A stretch of DNA of 64,000 nt from an uncultured Collinsella sp. GTDB taxonomy: Bacteria; Actinomycetota; Coriobacteriia; Coriobacteriales; Coriobacteriaceae. The notes below the pieces were generated by a model. The model was not told the origin of the DNA. It saw nothing but the letters and a program-made list of their open reading frames with translations, and ran no database searches. Shown in pieces: positions 1 through 8,005 of the stretch (position 1 is the stretch's first letter; each line of letters begins with the position of its first letter). Position numbers and translations under genes: made by a program. Location of the stretch: NCBI GenBank assembly GCA_900544095.1, contig UQTV01000004.1, positions 124,001 through 188,000 of the forward strand. The letters are read 5' to 3'.

Positions 1-222
1 CGCGGCGCCCGAGACGATGAGCGCTGCGGCCTCGCGGGGGCGAGACGGAGCCTGCAGGTTATGGCGCTTGGTTATGAAGAGGATGGCGGCAAGGGTGAGA
101 GCGCCCAAAAACGTGCGCAACAGTACGATATCGGAGCTCGGCAGTGCGATAGCTGCGGCGATGATGCCGTTAGAGCCAAACAACAGTAATGCTGCTAAGT
201 ATGTAAACAGTCCGTTGTTCAT
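1..222 (-). CDS. EamA/DMT-family transporter, N-terminal fragment
   Basis: The minus-strand reading frame starts at an ATG at 222 and runs off the left edge of the window, so only about 74 residues are visible. They form a hydrophobic helix beginning MNNGLFTYLAALLLFGSNG, followed by a second hydrophobic segment and a short basic loop. The GSNG at the end of helix 1 is the layout usual for drug/metabolite transporters of the EamA type, which export small metabolites across the inner membrane. A GAGGGGA ribosome binding site lies about 9 bases upstream of the ATG. It is divergent from a LysR regulator, which may control it. The family call is limited by the truncation. Confidence 0.65.
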   Translation of the reverse strand, partial: MNNGLFTYLAALLLFGSNGIIAAAIALPSSDIVLLRTFLGALTLAAILFITKRHNLQAPSRPREAAALIVSGAA

Positions 223-340
223 GCGCTGACATCCCCTCTATATCCGAACATATTCACTATGGGTGAACTGGCTTTAGAAGAAAAGCGAATATAATGCATG
301 GAAAACATAACAAAAACTCATGCAAGGGTGGGGACGTGCC

Positions 341-1198
341 GTGGAGACCAATATCCAAAAGATGCAAGTGCTGCTCGAGACGGTGCGTGCCGGCAGCTTT
401 ACGCGTGCTGCAGAGCGGCTGAGCTATTCGCAGTCGGGCGTGAGCCGCATGGTGGGCGACCTTGAGGCAGACTGGGGTTTTAAGGTGCTTGATCGCAGCC
501 GCGAGGGCGTGGTGCTTTCTGCCGATGGGCGGCAGATCATGCCGGCGGTTGAGGCGCTCTGCGAGGAGTTTGGCCGCCTGCAGCGACATGTGGACGAGAT
601 GCGTGGGCTCATGCGCGGCAAGATCTGTATCGGTACGTTTTCGAGTGTGGCGACCCATGTACTGCCGCCGGTGATTGCGCGCTTTCGCGCCGATCATCCG
701 GATGTCGATTACGAGCTGCTGATGGGTGATTACTCCGAGATTGAGCAATGGGTGGCGGAAGGCCGCTGCGACCTGGGCTTTATTCCGCGCGAGCCACGCG
801 GCGCCGGCATGGCGTCGCGACCGTTGGTGCAAGACGAGTTGATGGCCGTGGTGCCAGCGGACTCCTCGCTTGCCACGGCGGAGGTCGTTTCTCTTGCCGA
901 TTTAGCCAACGAGCAGTTTATTCTGCTAGAACGCGGCACTGATGACGAGATTACGCCGCTATTCCGTCGGGCGGGGCTGGCGGTGCGCTCAAAACTGTCG
1001 ACTTGGGATGACTATGCGATTATGGCTATGGTCGAGGATGGCCTGGGCGTGAGCATTCTTCCCGCGCTCATCTTGCGTCGCTGCCAGTTCGATGTTGCTG
1101 TGCGTCCGCTCGAAGGGCATCCCCATCGGCAGATCAACGCCATATATCGAACGGCCGATGTTTCGCTTGCCGCCGCTCGTTTCCTCGAATACCTCTAA
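341..1198 (+). CDS. LysR-family transcriptional regulator
   Basis: The 285-residue protein has an N-terminal winged helix-turn-helix (SFTRAAERLSYSQSGVSRMV, roughly residues 20-40) and a C-terminal effector-binding domain, the standard LysR layout and length. I chose the GTG at 341 because AAGGGTGGGG sits about 8 bases before it; an in-frame ATG at 320 has no ribosome binding site. The gene is divergent from the EamA transporter at 222, and LysR proteins commonly regulate their divergent neighbour, so it is a candidate regulator of that exporter. The effector is unknown. A TATAAT hexamer at 290-295 could be its -10 box, but I see no good -35. Confidence 0.88.
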   Translation: METNIQKMQVLLETVRAGSFTRAAERLSYSQSGVSRMVGDLEADWGFKVLDRSREGVVLSADGRQIMPAVEALCEEFGRLQRHVDEMRGLMRGKICIGTFSSVATHVLPPVIARFRADHPDVDYELLMGDYSEIEQWVAEGRCDLGFIPREPRGAGMASRPLVQDELMAVVPADSSLATAEVVSLADLANEQFILLERGTDDEITPLFRRAGLAVRSKLSTWDDYAIMAMVEDGLGVSILPALILRRCQFDVAVRPLEGHPHRQINAIYRTADVSLAAARFLEYL

Positions 1199-1258
1199 AT
1201 GCGTGCACGTCGTTATCGCCTTGGGATAAATCTCGAGGTCTTGCTCATTATATTTTTG

Positions 1259-1340
1259 AAATTGAACTTTTCGAAATAGCACGGCGTTATACTGCTGCCT
1301 AAATTGAACTCAGGTTCAATTCGTGTTGTATAAATTGAAC
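1259..1340 (+). promoter_or_regulatory. Array of AAATTGAAC operator-like sites
   Basis: AAATTGAAC occurs at 1259-1267, 1301-1309 and 1332-1340. The copy at 1301 is followed by its mirror image GTTCAATT at 1314-1321, giving an 8-bp perfect inverted repeat with a 4-base spacer. All copies lie within about 100 bases upstream of the HTH-aminotransferase gene at 1362, and the last copy is only 10 bases before its ribosome binding site. The simplest reading is an autoregulatory operator for the XRE-type HTH domain of that gene; this is inference from position and symmetry. Confidence 0.5.
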
Positions 1341-1361
1341 TTTGCCAGCAAGGAGGTTCTA

Positions 1362-2882
1362 GTGGCCCAAGAGACGTTTAGCGATCGTCTGCGACAGGCT
1401 ATGTCCGATCGCGACGTTCGCCAGTCGGACGTGATCCGCGCATCGGAGATGCTCGGCAAAAAACTCGGCAAGAGTCAGATGAGCCAATATGTGAGCGGCA
1501 AGACGATTCCGCGGCGCGATGTGGCTGAGCTGCTCGCCCGTATTTTGGAGGTCGATGTTACCTGGCTGCTTGCCGGCGACGCCGATCAAGGCGAGGCATC
1601 ATCACCCCGCAACGATTCCAAGCCCGAACCCCATCCCTCAGCTCAAATTGCAAGGAGCACCACCATGCGTACTTTTTCTAAATCCACCAAGCTCGATAAC
1701 GTCCTGTATGACGTGCGCGGTCCCGTCGTCGACGAGGCCGCCCGTATGGAGGACGAGGGTGAGCGCATACTCAAGCTCAATATCGGTAACCCGGCGCCCT
1801 TCGGTTTCCGCACGCCCGATGAGGTCATCAAGGACATGCGCCAGCAGCTGCCCGACTGCGAAGGCTATTCCAACTCGCGTGGCCTGTTCTCCGCGCGCAA
1901 GGCGATCATGCAGTATTCGCAGATCAAGGGCCTGCCCAACGTTCAGATGGAGCATATCTACACGGGCAACGGCGTGTCCGAGCTCATTCAGCTTTCGATG
2001 AACGCGCTGCTCGACAATGGCGACGAGATTCTGATCCCCAGCCCCGACTATCCGCTCTGGACGGCGTGCGCAACCCTTGCCGGCGGTCATCCTGTGCACT
2101 ATCTGTGCGATGAGCAGGCGGATTGGTATCCCGACCTGGAGGATATGGAGTCCAAGATCACGAGCGCGACCAAGGCCCTCGTCATCATCAACCCCAACAA
2201 CCCCACGGGTTCCGTCTATCCGCGCGAGGTGCTCGAGGGCATCGTCGAGGTTGCACGCAGGCATCAGCTGATGATCTTTGCCGATGAGATCTACGACCGC
2301 CTGTGCATGGACGGCTACGAGCACGTCTCGATTGCCTCGCTCGCCCCCGACCTGCCCTGCGTTACCTTTAGTGGCCTTTCCAAGTCGCACATGATTGCGG
2401 GCTATCGTATTGGCTGGATGGTGCTCTCGGGCAACCAGCGCTGCATGAGCGACTTCATCATGGGCATCAACATGCTTTCCAACATGCGCCTGTGCTCCAA
2501 CGTGCCGGCTCAGTCGATCGTTCAGACGGCACTCGGTGGCCATCAGTCCGTTAACGACTACATCCGTCCCGGCGGCCGTGTCTACGAGCAGCGCAACTTT
2601 GTGTATGAGGCACTCAGCAAGATTGACGGCATCTCGGTAGTTAAGCCGCGTGCGGCGTTCTACATCTTCCCCAAGATGGATGTAAAGAAGTTCAACATCA
2701 CCGATGACGAGCAGTTCGCCCTTGACCTGCTGCACGAGAAGAAGATCCTGATCACGCGTGGCGGCGGCTTCAACTGGGCTGAGCCCGACCACTTCCGTAT
2801 CGTGTACCTGCCGCGCATGGAAGTACTCAAAGAGTCCCTCGAAGACCTCGCCGACTTCTTCGATCATTATCGCCAGTCGTAG
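1362..2882 (+). CDS. XRE-HTH / class I aminotransferase fusion (AlaA-like)
   Basis: The 506-residue protein joins an N-terminal XRE-like HTH (residues about 1-70, with QSDVIRASEMLGKKLGKSQM and a YVSGKTIP segment) through a short linker to a full fold-type I aminotransferase. The aminotransferase part has NPNNPTG, FADEIYDRL and LSKSHMIAGYRIGW, whose lysine (near residue 340) should carry PLP. It resembles AlaA-type glutamate-pyruvate aminotransferases. The GTG at 1362 has AAGGAGG 5 bases upstream. A second, in-frame ATG at 1665 has AAGGAG 7 bases upstream and would yield a free 405-residue enzyme, the usual AlaA length. Three AAATTGAAC sites upstream suggest autoregulation. The substrate is inferred from family resemblance only. 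Confidence 0.85.
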   Translation: MAQETFSDRLRQAMSDRDVRQSDVIRASEMLGKKLGKSQMSQYVSGKTIPRRDVAELLARILEVDVTWLLAGDADQGEASSPRNDSKPEPHPSAQIARSTTMRTFSKSTKLDNVLYDVRGPVVDEAARMEDEGERILKLNIGNPAPFGFRTPDEVIKDMRQQLPDCEGYSNSRGLFSARKAIMQYSQIKGLPNVQMEHIYTGNGVSELIQLSMNALLDNGDEILIPSPDYPLWTACATLAGGHPVHYLCDEQADWYPDLEDMESKITSATKALVIINPNNPTGSVYPREVLEGIVEVARRHQLMIFADEIYDRLCMDGYEHVSIASLAPDLPCVTFSGLSKSHMIAGYRIGWMVLSGNQRCMSDFIMGINMLSNMRLCSNVPAQSIVQTALGGHQSVNDYIRPGGRVYEQRNFVYEALSKIDGISVVKPRAAFYIFPKMDVKKFNITDDEQFALDLLHEKKILITRGGGFNWAEPDHFRIVYLPRMEVLKESLEDLADFFDHYRQS

Positions 2883-2905
2883 GGGATAGAAACTCCGCAC
2901 TATGA

Positions 2906-2943
2906 AAAGCTCCCTGCAGTTGTTTTGCTGCAGGGAGCTTTCT
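2906..2943. terminator. Bidirectional terminator hairpin
   Basis: AAAGCTCCCTGCAG (2906-2919) pairs perfectly with CTGCAGGGAGCTTT (2928-2941) around an 8-base loop, followed by TTCTT on the plus strand and preceded by A-rich sequence that serves the minus strand. It sits between the convergent aminotransferase and deformylase-like genes. Confidence 0.85.
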
Positions 2944-2956
2944 TGAATCGGCGGAA

Positions 2957-3367
2957 CTAAATAACAATCCCGTTGCAGTGGTCGATTTCGTGTTGGATGA
3001 TCTCGGCGGTGTAGCCCGAGAAGTTTTTGATGCGGTGGACGAAGTCCTCGTCCAAATACTCAACCTTAATGCGGCGATAACGGGTACAGGGACGCTCGCC
3101 GACGAGCGAGAGGCATCCTTCGCTCGTCTGATAGGCATTGACCTGCTCAAGAATTTGAGGGTTGTACATCAGGAGTGTCCTGTTGCCGTCCTTTACGCAG
3201 ATGATGCGTTTGCGCACGCCGATCATGTTGGCGGCGAGGCCCACGCACTCGCGCTCATGCTCGTGGAGTGTATCCAGGAGATCCTGCCCGGTTGCGGCAT
3301 CGTCGGGTCCCGCGTCTTCGGAAGGCAGACGCAAAAAGAACTCGGACTTCATGATGGGTTTAATCAT
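2957..3367 (-). CDS. Short peptide deformylase-like protein
   Basis: This 136-residue protein has deformylase motifs 2 (EGCLS, residues 83-87, metal-binding Cys) and 3 (HEIDH, residues 126-130, two metal His and catalytic Glu). Motif 1 reads GLAANM (43-48), with Met where classical deformylases have a conserved Gln. Deformylases remove the formyl group from new N-terminal methionines at the ribosome exit. The length and the AANMIG motif fit a short subfamily seen in anaerobic Firmicutes and Actinobacteria rather than the ~165-residue main Def. The start at 3367 is preceded by GGAGC; a longer reading frame upstream lacks support. Whether it is a true deformylase is uncertain because of the Gln-to-Met change. 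Confidence 0.75.
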   Translation of the reverse strand: MIKPIMKSEFFLRLPSEDAGPDDAATGQDLLDTLHEHERECVGLAANMIGVRKRIICVKDGNRTLLMYNPQILEQVNAYQTSEGCLSLVGERPCTRYRRIKVEYLDEDFVHRIKNFSGYTAEIIQHEIDHCNGIVI

Positions 3368-3572
3368 GGCGGGCTCCTCATGTCTTATGCTTTCGTGGAC
3401 TTTTAATAATAGCGCGGAAGGAAAGCTGTGCGTCCGCGTTACAATCTTTCGATGTTGGACCATGTTGCCAGATTCGTCGTGTACGGCGTCTGGCGTAAGT
3501 CTAGGGCTCATTTTTCGCCCTGGACTGTCCCTCTGGGGCGATGCGACTGTCGTTCCAAGAGGAAGGAAATGC

Positions 3573-4988
3573 ATGGGGAGCAAATCTCAGCAACAAGTTC
3601 AAGTAACGCCATCGGCCACTGCGGCGATTCTCGTCGTAATGTAGATTGCAGCCTTTGTTGCCGCGTTTAACGAGAACATCATTAACGTGGCGTTGCACGA
3701 CATTATGGCGGCCTTTTCGGTGAGTGCCACCACGGCACAGTGGCTCGTCTCGGGCTACATGATCGTGACGTCGATTTTTACGGCCATCATGGCCTTCCTG
3801 TCCGGCCGTTTCTCGACGCGCAAGCTGCTGTTTTTCGCATGCGGATGCATGGTCGCCGGCGAAGTCCTGTGCCTGGTCGCTCCGTCGTTTAGCGTTTTGC
3901 TGCCAAGTCGTATTTTGCAGGCTGCGGGATCGGGCATCTTGTTCCCGCTCATGATGAACGTGGTGCTGTCTTGCGCCCCGCGCGAGAAGCTCGGTCTGTA
4001 TCTGAGCCTGGGCGGCGCCTGCATTACGCTAGGGCCGGCGTTTGGACCCGTGATTAGCGGTTTTATGTGCACGTTATTTGGCTGGAGGGCGGTGTTCGTA
4101 GTGCCGCTGGTGGGCGGTATTGCGGTCGCTGCGGCGGGCGTAAAGCTCGTTCAGAATGTCGGAGAGCGCTTGAACACCACGCTTGATATTCTGTCGGTTG
4201 TTTTGCTCGCCGCCGGCATTACGGCATTTGTGTATTCCGTAGGCGAGTTCTCGACCAATCTGATTGCCGGCATCGTGACGCTTTTCGCTGCCATTGTGCT
4301 GCTCGGCCTGTTTGCGGCCCGCCAGCTTAAGCTCGAGCATCCGGTGCTTAACGTGCGTCCTATGGCGAGCGTTCGTTTTTGGCCTGCGTGCCTGCTCGTG
4401 GTGGTGTCGATGACGACGACGTTCTCGATGAGCGTTTTGTTGCCGCTCTATTTTGAGGGCGCATACGGCATGACCGCACTTGTTGCGGGCCTGCTCATTT
4501 TGCCAGCAATTGCCTGCAACGCCGTGACCTCGATTGTGGGCGGACGCGTGATGGACGCCCGTGGCGCATGGCCGCTGCTGCCGGTCGGCTTTGCCCTGAT
4601 TGCCGTGGGGCAGACTGCCATCTCGATGACGGCGGCAAGCATGAACATCGGCGTCGTCGTGGCACTGACCGTTGTGGTGTATGCCGGAGTCGGTTTGGTG
4701 CTGAGCCCCTCGCAAACGGCCGGCTTGGAGACGCTACCCGCCGCTGAACATCCTCACGGAACGGCATTGCTTAACACGTGGAATATGATTGCCGCATCGT
4801 TTGGCCCGTCGCTGTTTATCGGTCTGCTCTCGAGTTCTGCGGCGACTGCCGGTGCGGCTGGCGTTGCGACCGACGTTGCCCAGGCGATTGGATTTGCAGC
4901 TGCCGTGCGTGTGGCGGCTGTAATTGCCGTGGTCGGGTTCGTGGCGTCGCTGGTGTACGCTCGTCGCGAGTCACACATGTCGCATTAA
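3573..4988 (+). pseudogene. MFS transporter interrupted by an in-frame amber codon
   Basis: The natural start is the ATG at 3573 behind GGAAGGA, giving MGSKSQQQVQVTPSATAAIL and the start of helix 1, but TAG at 3642-3644 stops translation after 23 residues. The same frame then continues without interruption to 4988: IAAFVAAFNENIINVALHD, then about 12 hydrophobic segments and typical DHA-type features such as LSGRFSTRK and RILQAAGSGILFPL. The family pumps drugs or metabolites by proton antiport. Reinitiation at the ATG at 3687 would give 433 residues lacking half of helix 1. One base change explains everything, so this is either a recent nonsense allele, a read-through case or a sequencing error. 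Confidence 0.8.
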
Positions 4989-5140
4989 TGTGTACACATA
5001 GATTCTGCAGCTAGATTGGATGGCGACACCATAAACTAATGGACGTTTTGCCGAGAGGCATGAATGTTTAAAGCGCAAAGAGTGCGCGACGGGCCCCGCG
5101 AATGGGGCGATGATGCCCGAGAGGGCCAAGAAGGAGTCTC

Positions 5141-6040
5141 ATGTCTGAGAACGAAGAGATCATGAACGAGACCGAGAACGAGACCGTGGCTGCCGAGGTC
5201 GAGGCAGTCGAGACCGTGGAGACCGAAGCTGCCGAGGTTGAGGCTGCTGACGAGGTTTCCGCCGAGGAGGAGGCCGAGGTTGTCGAGGCCGCCGTTGATT
5301 ACGATGACGAAGAGCTGATGGACAAGATGCAGAAGGCCGCCCGCCTGCTGCGTAGCCGTCGCTTTGCTATTTCCAAGGAGGAGGAGGCCAAGGCCGAGCG
5401 CATGGCGAACATCGAGCGCGCCATCAAGCTTCTTGACCTCAAGCCCAAGATGGAGCAGAAGGAAATGTCTGACCTGCTGGGCATGCGCCTTCGTGAGCTC
5501 GATGGCCTGATGGCCGAGGCCGAGGCTGCCGATCTGGTCGGCCGAATCGACGACGCCGAGGGCGATATGCGCAAGATTGTCGTCTTCGCTGCCGAGGATG
5601 CCGCTGAGGGCCTGGTCGAGCTTGCCAACAAGAAGGAGAAGCTCCTGCCCGAGCTTTCTTACGAGGAGGCCACCGAGCTGATGGCCGCTCTCGATAAGGT
5701 CATTGCTCCGCTCGTCGCCATGGGCCTGGACGAGGACCGCGGTCCTCGCGGCGGTCGTGACGATCGCGGTGGCCGTGGCGGTGACCGTGGCGGTCGCGGC
5801 GGCTTTGGCGATCGCGGTGGCCGTGGCGGTGACCGTGGCGGTCGCGGTGGCGATCGCGGCGGCCGTGGCGGCTTTGGTGACCGTGGCGGCGACCGTGGCG
5901 GTCGCGGCGGCTTTGGCGGCAACCGTGGTGGCTATGGCGACCGCGGCGGCAACCGTGGCGGCTTTGGCGGCAACCGCGGTAACGACCGCGGCGGTCGCGG
6001 TGGCGACCGTGGCGGCCGCTTCCGCGGCAACCGTTTTTAG
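5141..6040 (+). CDS. Acidic / winged-helix / RGG-repeat protein
   Basis: The 299-residue protein has three parts. Residues 1-60 are very acidic (runs of Glu, Val and Ala). Residues about 65-190 look like a MarR-type winged helix, with EMSDLLGMRLRELDGLMAEA as the recognition region and LVGRIDDAEGDMRKIVVF as the wing. Residues about 200-299 are nearly all Arg, Gly and Asp in RGG/DRGG/GGFGD units, encoded by tandem GGCGGTCGC-type repeats from about 5750 to 6036. RGG boxes bind RNA and promote condensation in eukaryotes and a few bacterial proteins; here that role is inference. The start has AAGGAG 6 bases upstream. It is monocistronic and ends at a structured RNA-like element. I know no characterised homologue. 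Confidence 0.8.
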   Translation: MSENEEIMNETENETVAAEVEAVETVETEAAEVEAADEVSAEEEAEVVEAAVDYDDEELMDKMQKAARLLRSRRFAISKEEEAKAERMANIERAIKLLDLKPKMEQKEMSDLLGMRLRELDGLMAEAEAADLVGRIDDAEGDMRKIVVFAAEDAAEGLVELANKKEKLLPELSYEEATELMAALDKVIAPLVAMGLDEDRGPRGGRDDRGGRGGDRGGRGGFGDRGGRGGDRGGRGGDRGGRGGFGDRGGDRGGRGGFGGNRGGYGDRGGNRGGFGGNRGNDRGGRGGDRGGRFRGNRF

Positions 6041-6190
6041 TTACGGCGTTTTACCAAACGCCGTAACGGGCCGACGCTGCGCGGGCCGCATTTGGACAAT
6101 CTGACGTTCAACTTCAAGGGCGCGACCAGAAGGTCAGCGCCCTTTCGTTTCACGTCACCTTGCCTCAAATGCGACCCGCTCGCTGTCCGT
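6040..6190 (+). ncRNA. Structured RNA-like element, copy 1
   Basis: Helix A pairs GTTACGGCGTTT (6040-6051) with AAACGCCGTAAC (6056-6067). Helix B pairs 6081-6094 (GCGGGCCGCATTTG) with 6166-6179 (13 of 14 pairs). Helix C, inside B, pairs AAGGGCGC (6116-6123) with GCGCCCTT (6137-6144) around GACC-AGAA-GGTC plus an unpaired A. A second copy at 60064 keeps the same fold with different sequence in helices B and C, while CCGACGCTGC, CAATCTG, TTCAACTTC, GACCAGAAGGTCA and CACCTTGC are conserved. It begins in the stop codon region of the RGG protein gene, so it could be a 3' element, a terminator-like structure or a separate RNA. The strand is chosen from the upstream genes. Confidence 0.55.
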
Positions 6191-6310
6191 CCTCTGCCTG
6201 CGGCGTTGTCTTGCTCCGGATGCGGCAGTTAGGGACGTTCCTTTTCTGCCGGCAGCTTGGGACACTCCTTGTAGTCATTGGGGACGTTCTTAAACGACTA
6301 CATAGAACAA

Positions 6311-6370
6311 GAGTGGATAATCTCCCGGTTTGAGCCTGCATTCAAGCTCAAAGTGGGAGATTATCCACTC
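6311..6370. repeat. Long intergenic hairpin
   Basis: A 16-bp perfect inverted repeat (GAGTGGATAATCTCCC at 6311-6326 and its mirror at 6355-6370) encloses a second 7-bp repeat (TTTGAGC 6329-6335, GCTCAAA 6346-6352) separated by a 2x2 internal loop, with a 10-base apical loop. It lies between the convergent RGG-protein gene and pdxT. There is no T-run, so it is not a classic terminator. The rest of the 374-base gap (6041-6414) holds the RNA-like element and GGGACGTTC-type words, and no gene. Confidence 0.6.
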
Positions 6371-6414
6371 TCATTTGTTATGTGTCCGAAAATCCACGCT
6401 CGTTTCTACTCTGT

Positions 6415-7002
6415 CTACATTTGTAGGAACAATTCGTGGAGGCGGGTGTCTTCATCGAGTTCGGGGTGGAAGGTTACGCCGAGCTGGTTGCCCTGGCGGG
6501 CAGCGACGATGCAGCCATCGACTTCGGCCAGGGCCTTGGCGTCGCCGTGGACCTCGACGATGCGGGGTGCGCGGATAAACGTCAGCGGCGCTTCACCGTC
6601 GATGCCGGCTACTTGCCCTTTGGTTCGAAAGCTGCCGAGCTGCCTGCCGTAGGCATTGCGCTCGACAAGTACATCCATGGTTGCCAAACGCGGCGTGCCC
6701 TTATCGTCATGGGCGGCAAGGTCGCGCGCCAGCAGAATCAGGCCGGCGCAGGTGCCCAGGACGGGCATGCCTTCAGCGATACGGGCACGAAGCTCCTCGA
6801 GCATGCCCAACTCGTCAAGCAGCTTCCCTTGAACGGTAGACTCGCCGCCGGGAAGTACTAGACGGTCAAAGTCCTGCTTCAAATCAGCCGCCTGCCTCAG
6901 CTCAATACAACGTGCGCCCAGCTCGGACAGTCTCGTCTCGTGCTCGGCAAAAGCACCTTGGACCGCCAGCACGGCGACCGTCTGGTCTGCGTAATCGCTC
7001 AT
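6415..7002 (-). CDS. pdxT: Pyridoxal 5'-phosphate synthase glutaminase subunit PdxT
   Basis: The 195-residue class I glutaminase hydrolyses glutamine and channels ammonia to PdxS, which makes PLP from ribose 5-phosphate, glyceraldehyde 3-phosphate and NH3. The catalytic triad is visible: Cys85 in GTCAGL, His179 and Glu181 in FHPEL. The oxyanion-region motif PGGEST is at residues 51-56. Length is normal for PdxT. It lies 20 bases downstream of pdxS in the same direction, so the two subunits are co-transcribed. Confidence 0.96.
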   Translation of the reverse strand: MSDYADQTVAVLAVQGAFAEHETRLSELGARCIELRQAADLKQDFDRLVLPGGESTVQGKLLDELGMLEELRARIAEGMPVLGTCAGLILLARDLAAHDDKGTPRLATMDVLVERNAYGRQLGSFRTKGQVAGIDGEAPLTFIRAPRIVEVHGDAKALAEVDGCIVAARQGNQLGVTFHPELDEDTRLHELFLQM

Positions 7003-7022
7003 GTGCGATCCTTTCTGCTGGA

Positions 7023-7913
7023 CTAGCGCCCGCGCTCCTCCATGATGATTTCGATTTCGTCGGCGTTGATGCCGACCATGGCCTCGCCCAGGTCCTCCGA
7101 AAGCTCGGCGATGAGTTTGGCGTCGGTGAAGTTTGCCACGGCCTTGACGATGGCGGCGGCGCGCTTGGCAGGGTCGCCGCTCTTAAAGATGCCCGAGCCG
7201 ACAAAGACGCCCTCGGCGCCCAGTTGCATCATCAATGCGGCGTCGGCGGGGGTCGCTATGCCGCCGGCGGCAAAGTTTACGACGGGAAGCTTGCCCGTAG
7301 TATGGACCTCGCGCACCAGCTCGATCGGAACCTGCAACTGCTTGGCCGCCTCGAACAACTCATCATCGCGCAGGGCGACAACGTCGCGGATCTGCTTTTG
7401 GATCTTGCGCATGTGACGCACGGCCTGAACGACGTCGCCCGTGCCCGGCTCGCCTTTGGTGCGGATCATCGTGGCGCCCTCGGCAACACGGCGCAGCGCC
7501 TCGCCCAGATCGCGGGCGCCACAGACAAACGGCACGTCAAACTGGGTCTTGTCGATGTGGTAGACATCGTCGGCGGGGGAGAGGACCTCGGATTCGTCGA
7601 TGTAGTCGATCTCGATGGCCTGAAGGACCTGCGCCTCGACGATGTGACCGATGCGGCACTTTGCCATGACGGGGATCGAGACGGCCTCTTGAATGCCCTT
7701 GATCATCTTGGGGTCACTCATGCGCGACACGCCGCCGGCGGCGCGGATGTCGGCCGGGATGCGCTCGAGTGCCATGACGGCACAGGCGCCCGCCTCTTCG
7801 GCGATGCGTGCCTGCTCGGGCGTGGTGACGTCCATGATGACGCCGCCCTTGAGCATCTGCGCGAGCTCGCGGTTGAGTTTAACGCGATCGGCCTTGCTGG
7901 TCTGTTCTGCCAT
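7023..7913 (-). CDS. pdxS: Pyridoxal 5'-phosphate synthase lyase subunit PdxS
   Basis: The 296-residue (beta/alpha)8 protein is the synthase subunit of the DXP-independent vitamin B6 pathway. Lys85 (MAKCRIGH) and Lys153 (RTKGEPGTG) are the two lysines that carry the covalent intermediates in this family. I start it at the ATG at 7913, where GGGAG lies about 5 bases upstream and the sequence MAEQTSKADRVKLNRELAQ matches the family N-terminus; an upstream in-frame ATG adds nine residues without support. It heads the pdxS-pdxT operon and is divergent from the MocR regulator at 8059. Confidence 0.97.
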   Translation of the reverse strand: MAEQTSKADRVKLNRELAQMLKGGVIMDVTTPEQARIAEEAGACAVMALERIPADIRAAGGVSRMSDPKMIKGIQEAVSIPVMAKCRIGHIVEAQVLQAIEIDYIDESEVLSPADDVYHIDKTQFDVPFVCGARDLGEALRRVAEGATMIRTKGEPGTGDVVQAVRHMRKIQKQIRDVVALRDDELFEAAKQLQVPIELVREVHTTGKLPVVNFAAGGIATPADAALMMQLGAEGVFVGSGIFKSGDPAKRAAAIVKAVANFTDAKLIAELSEDLGEAMVGINADEIEIIMEERGR

Positions 7914-8005
7914 GGTTGCTCCCTTGGTTGGCATGTGCATTGCTTGACGGAATATCCTATCGGGGAGCTGGGCATGGCGAAATACTCAGTTTTCGAGATA
8001 ATAAC

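Noticed and set aside
3573..4988. Pyrrolysine-type read-through of the amber codon
   Set aside because: No pylT or pylS was seen in the window and the stop lies in a transmembrane helix; a simple nonsense mutation or read error is more likely.
5746..6036. CRISPR-like or satellite array
   Set aside because: The tandem units encode in-frame RGG repeats without spacers; they belong to the RGG-protein gene.
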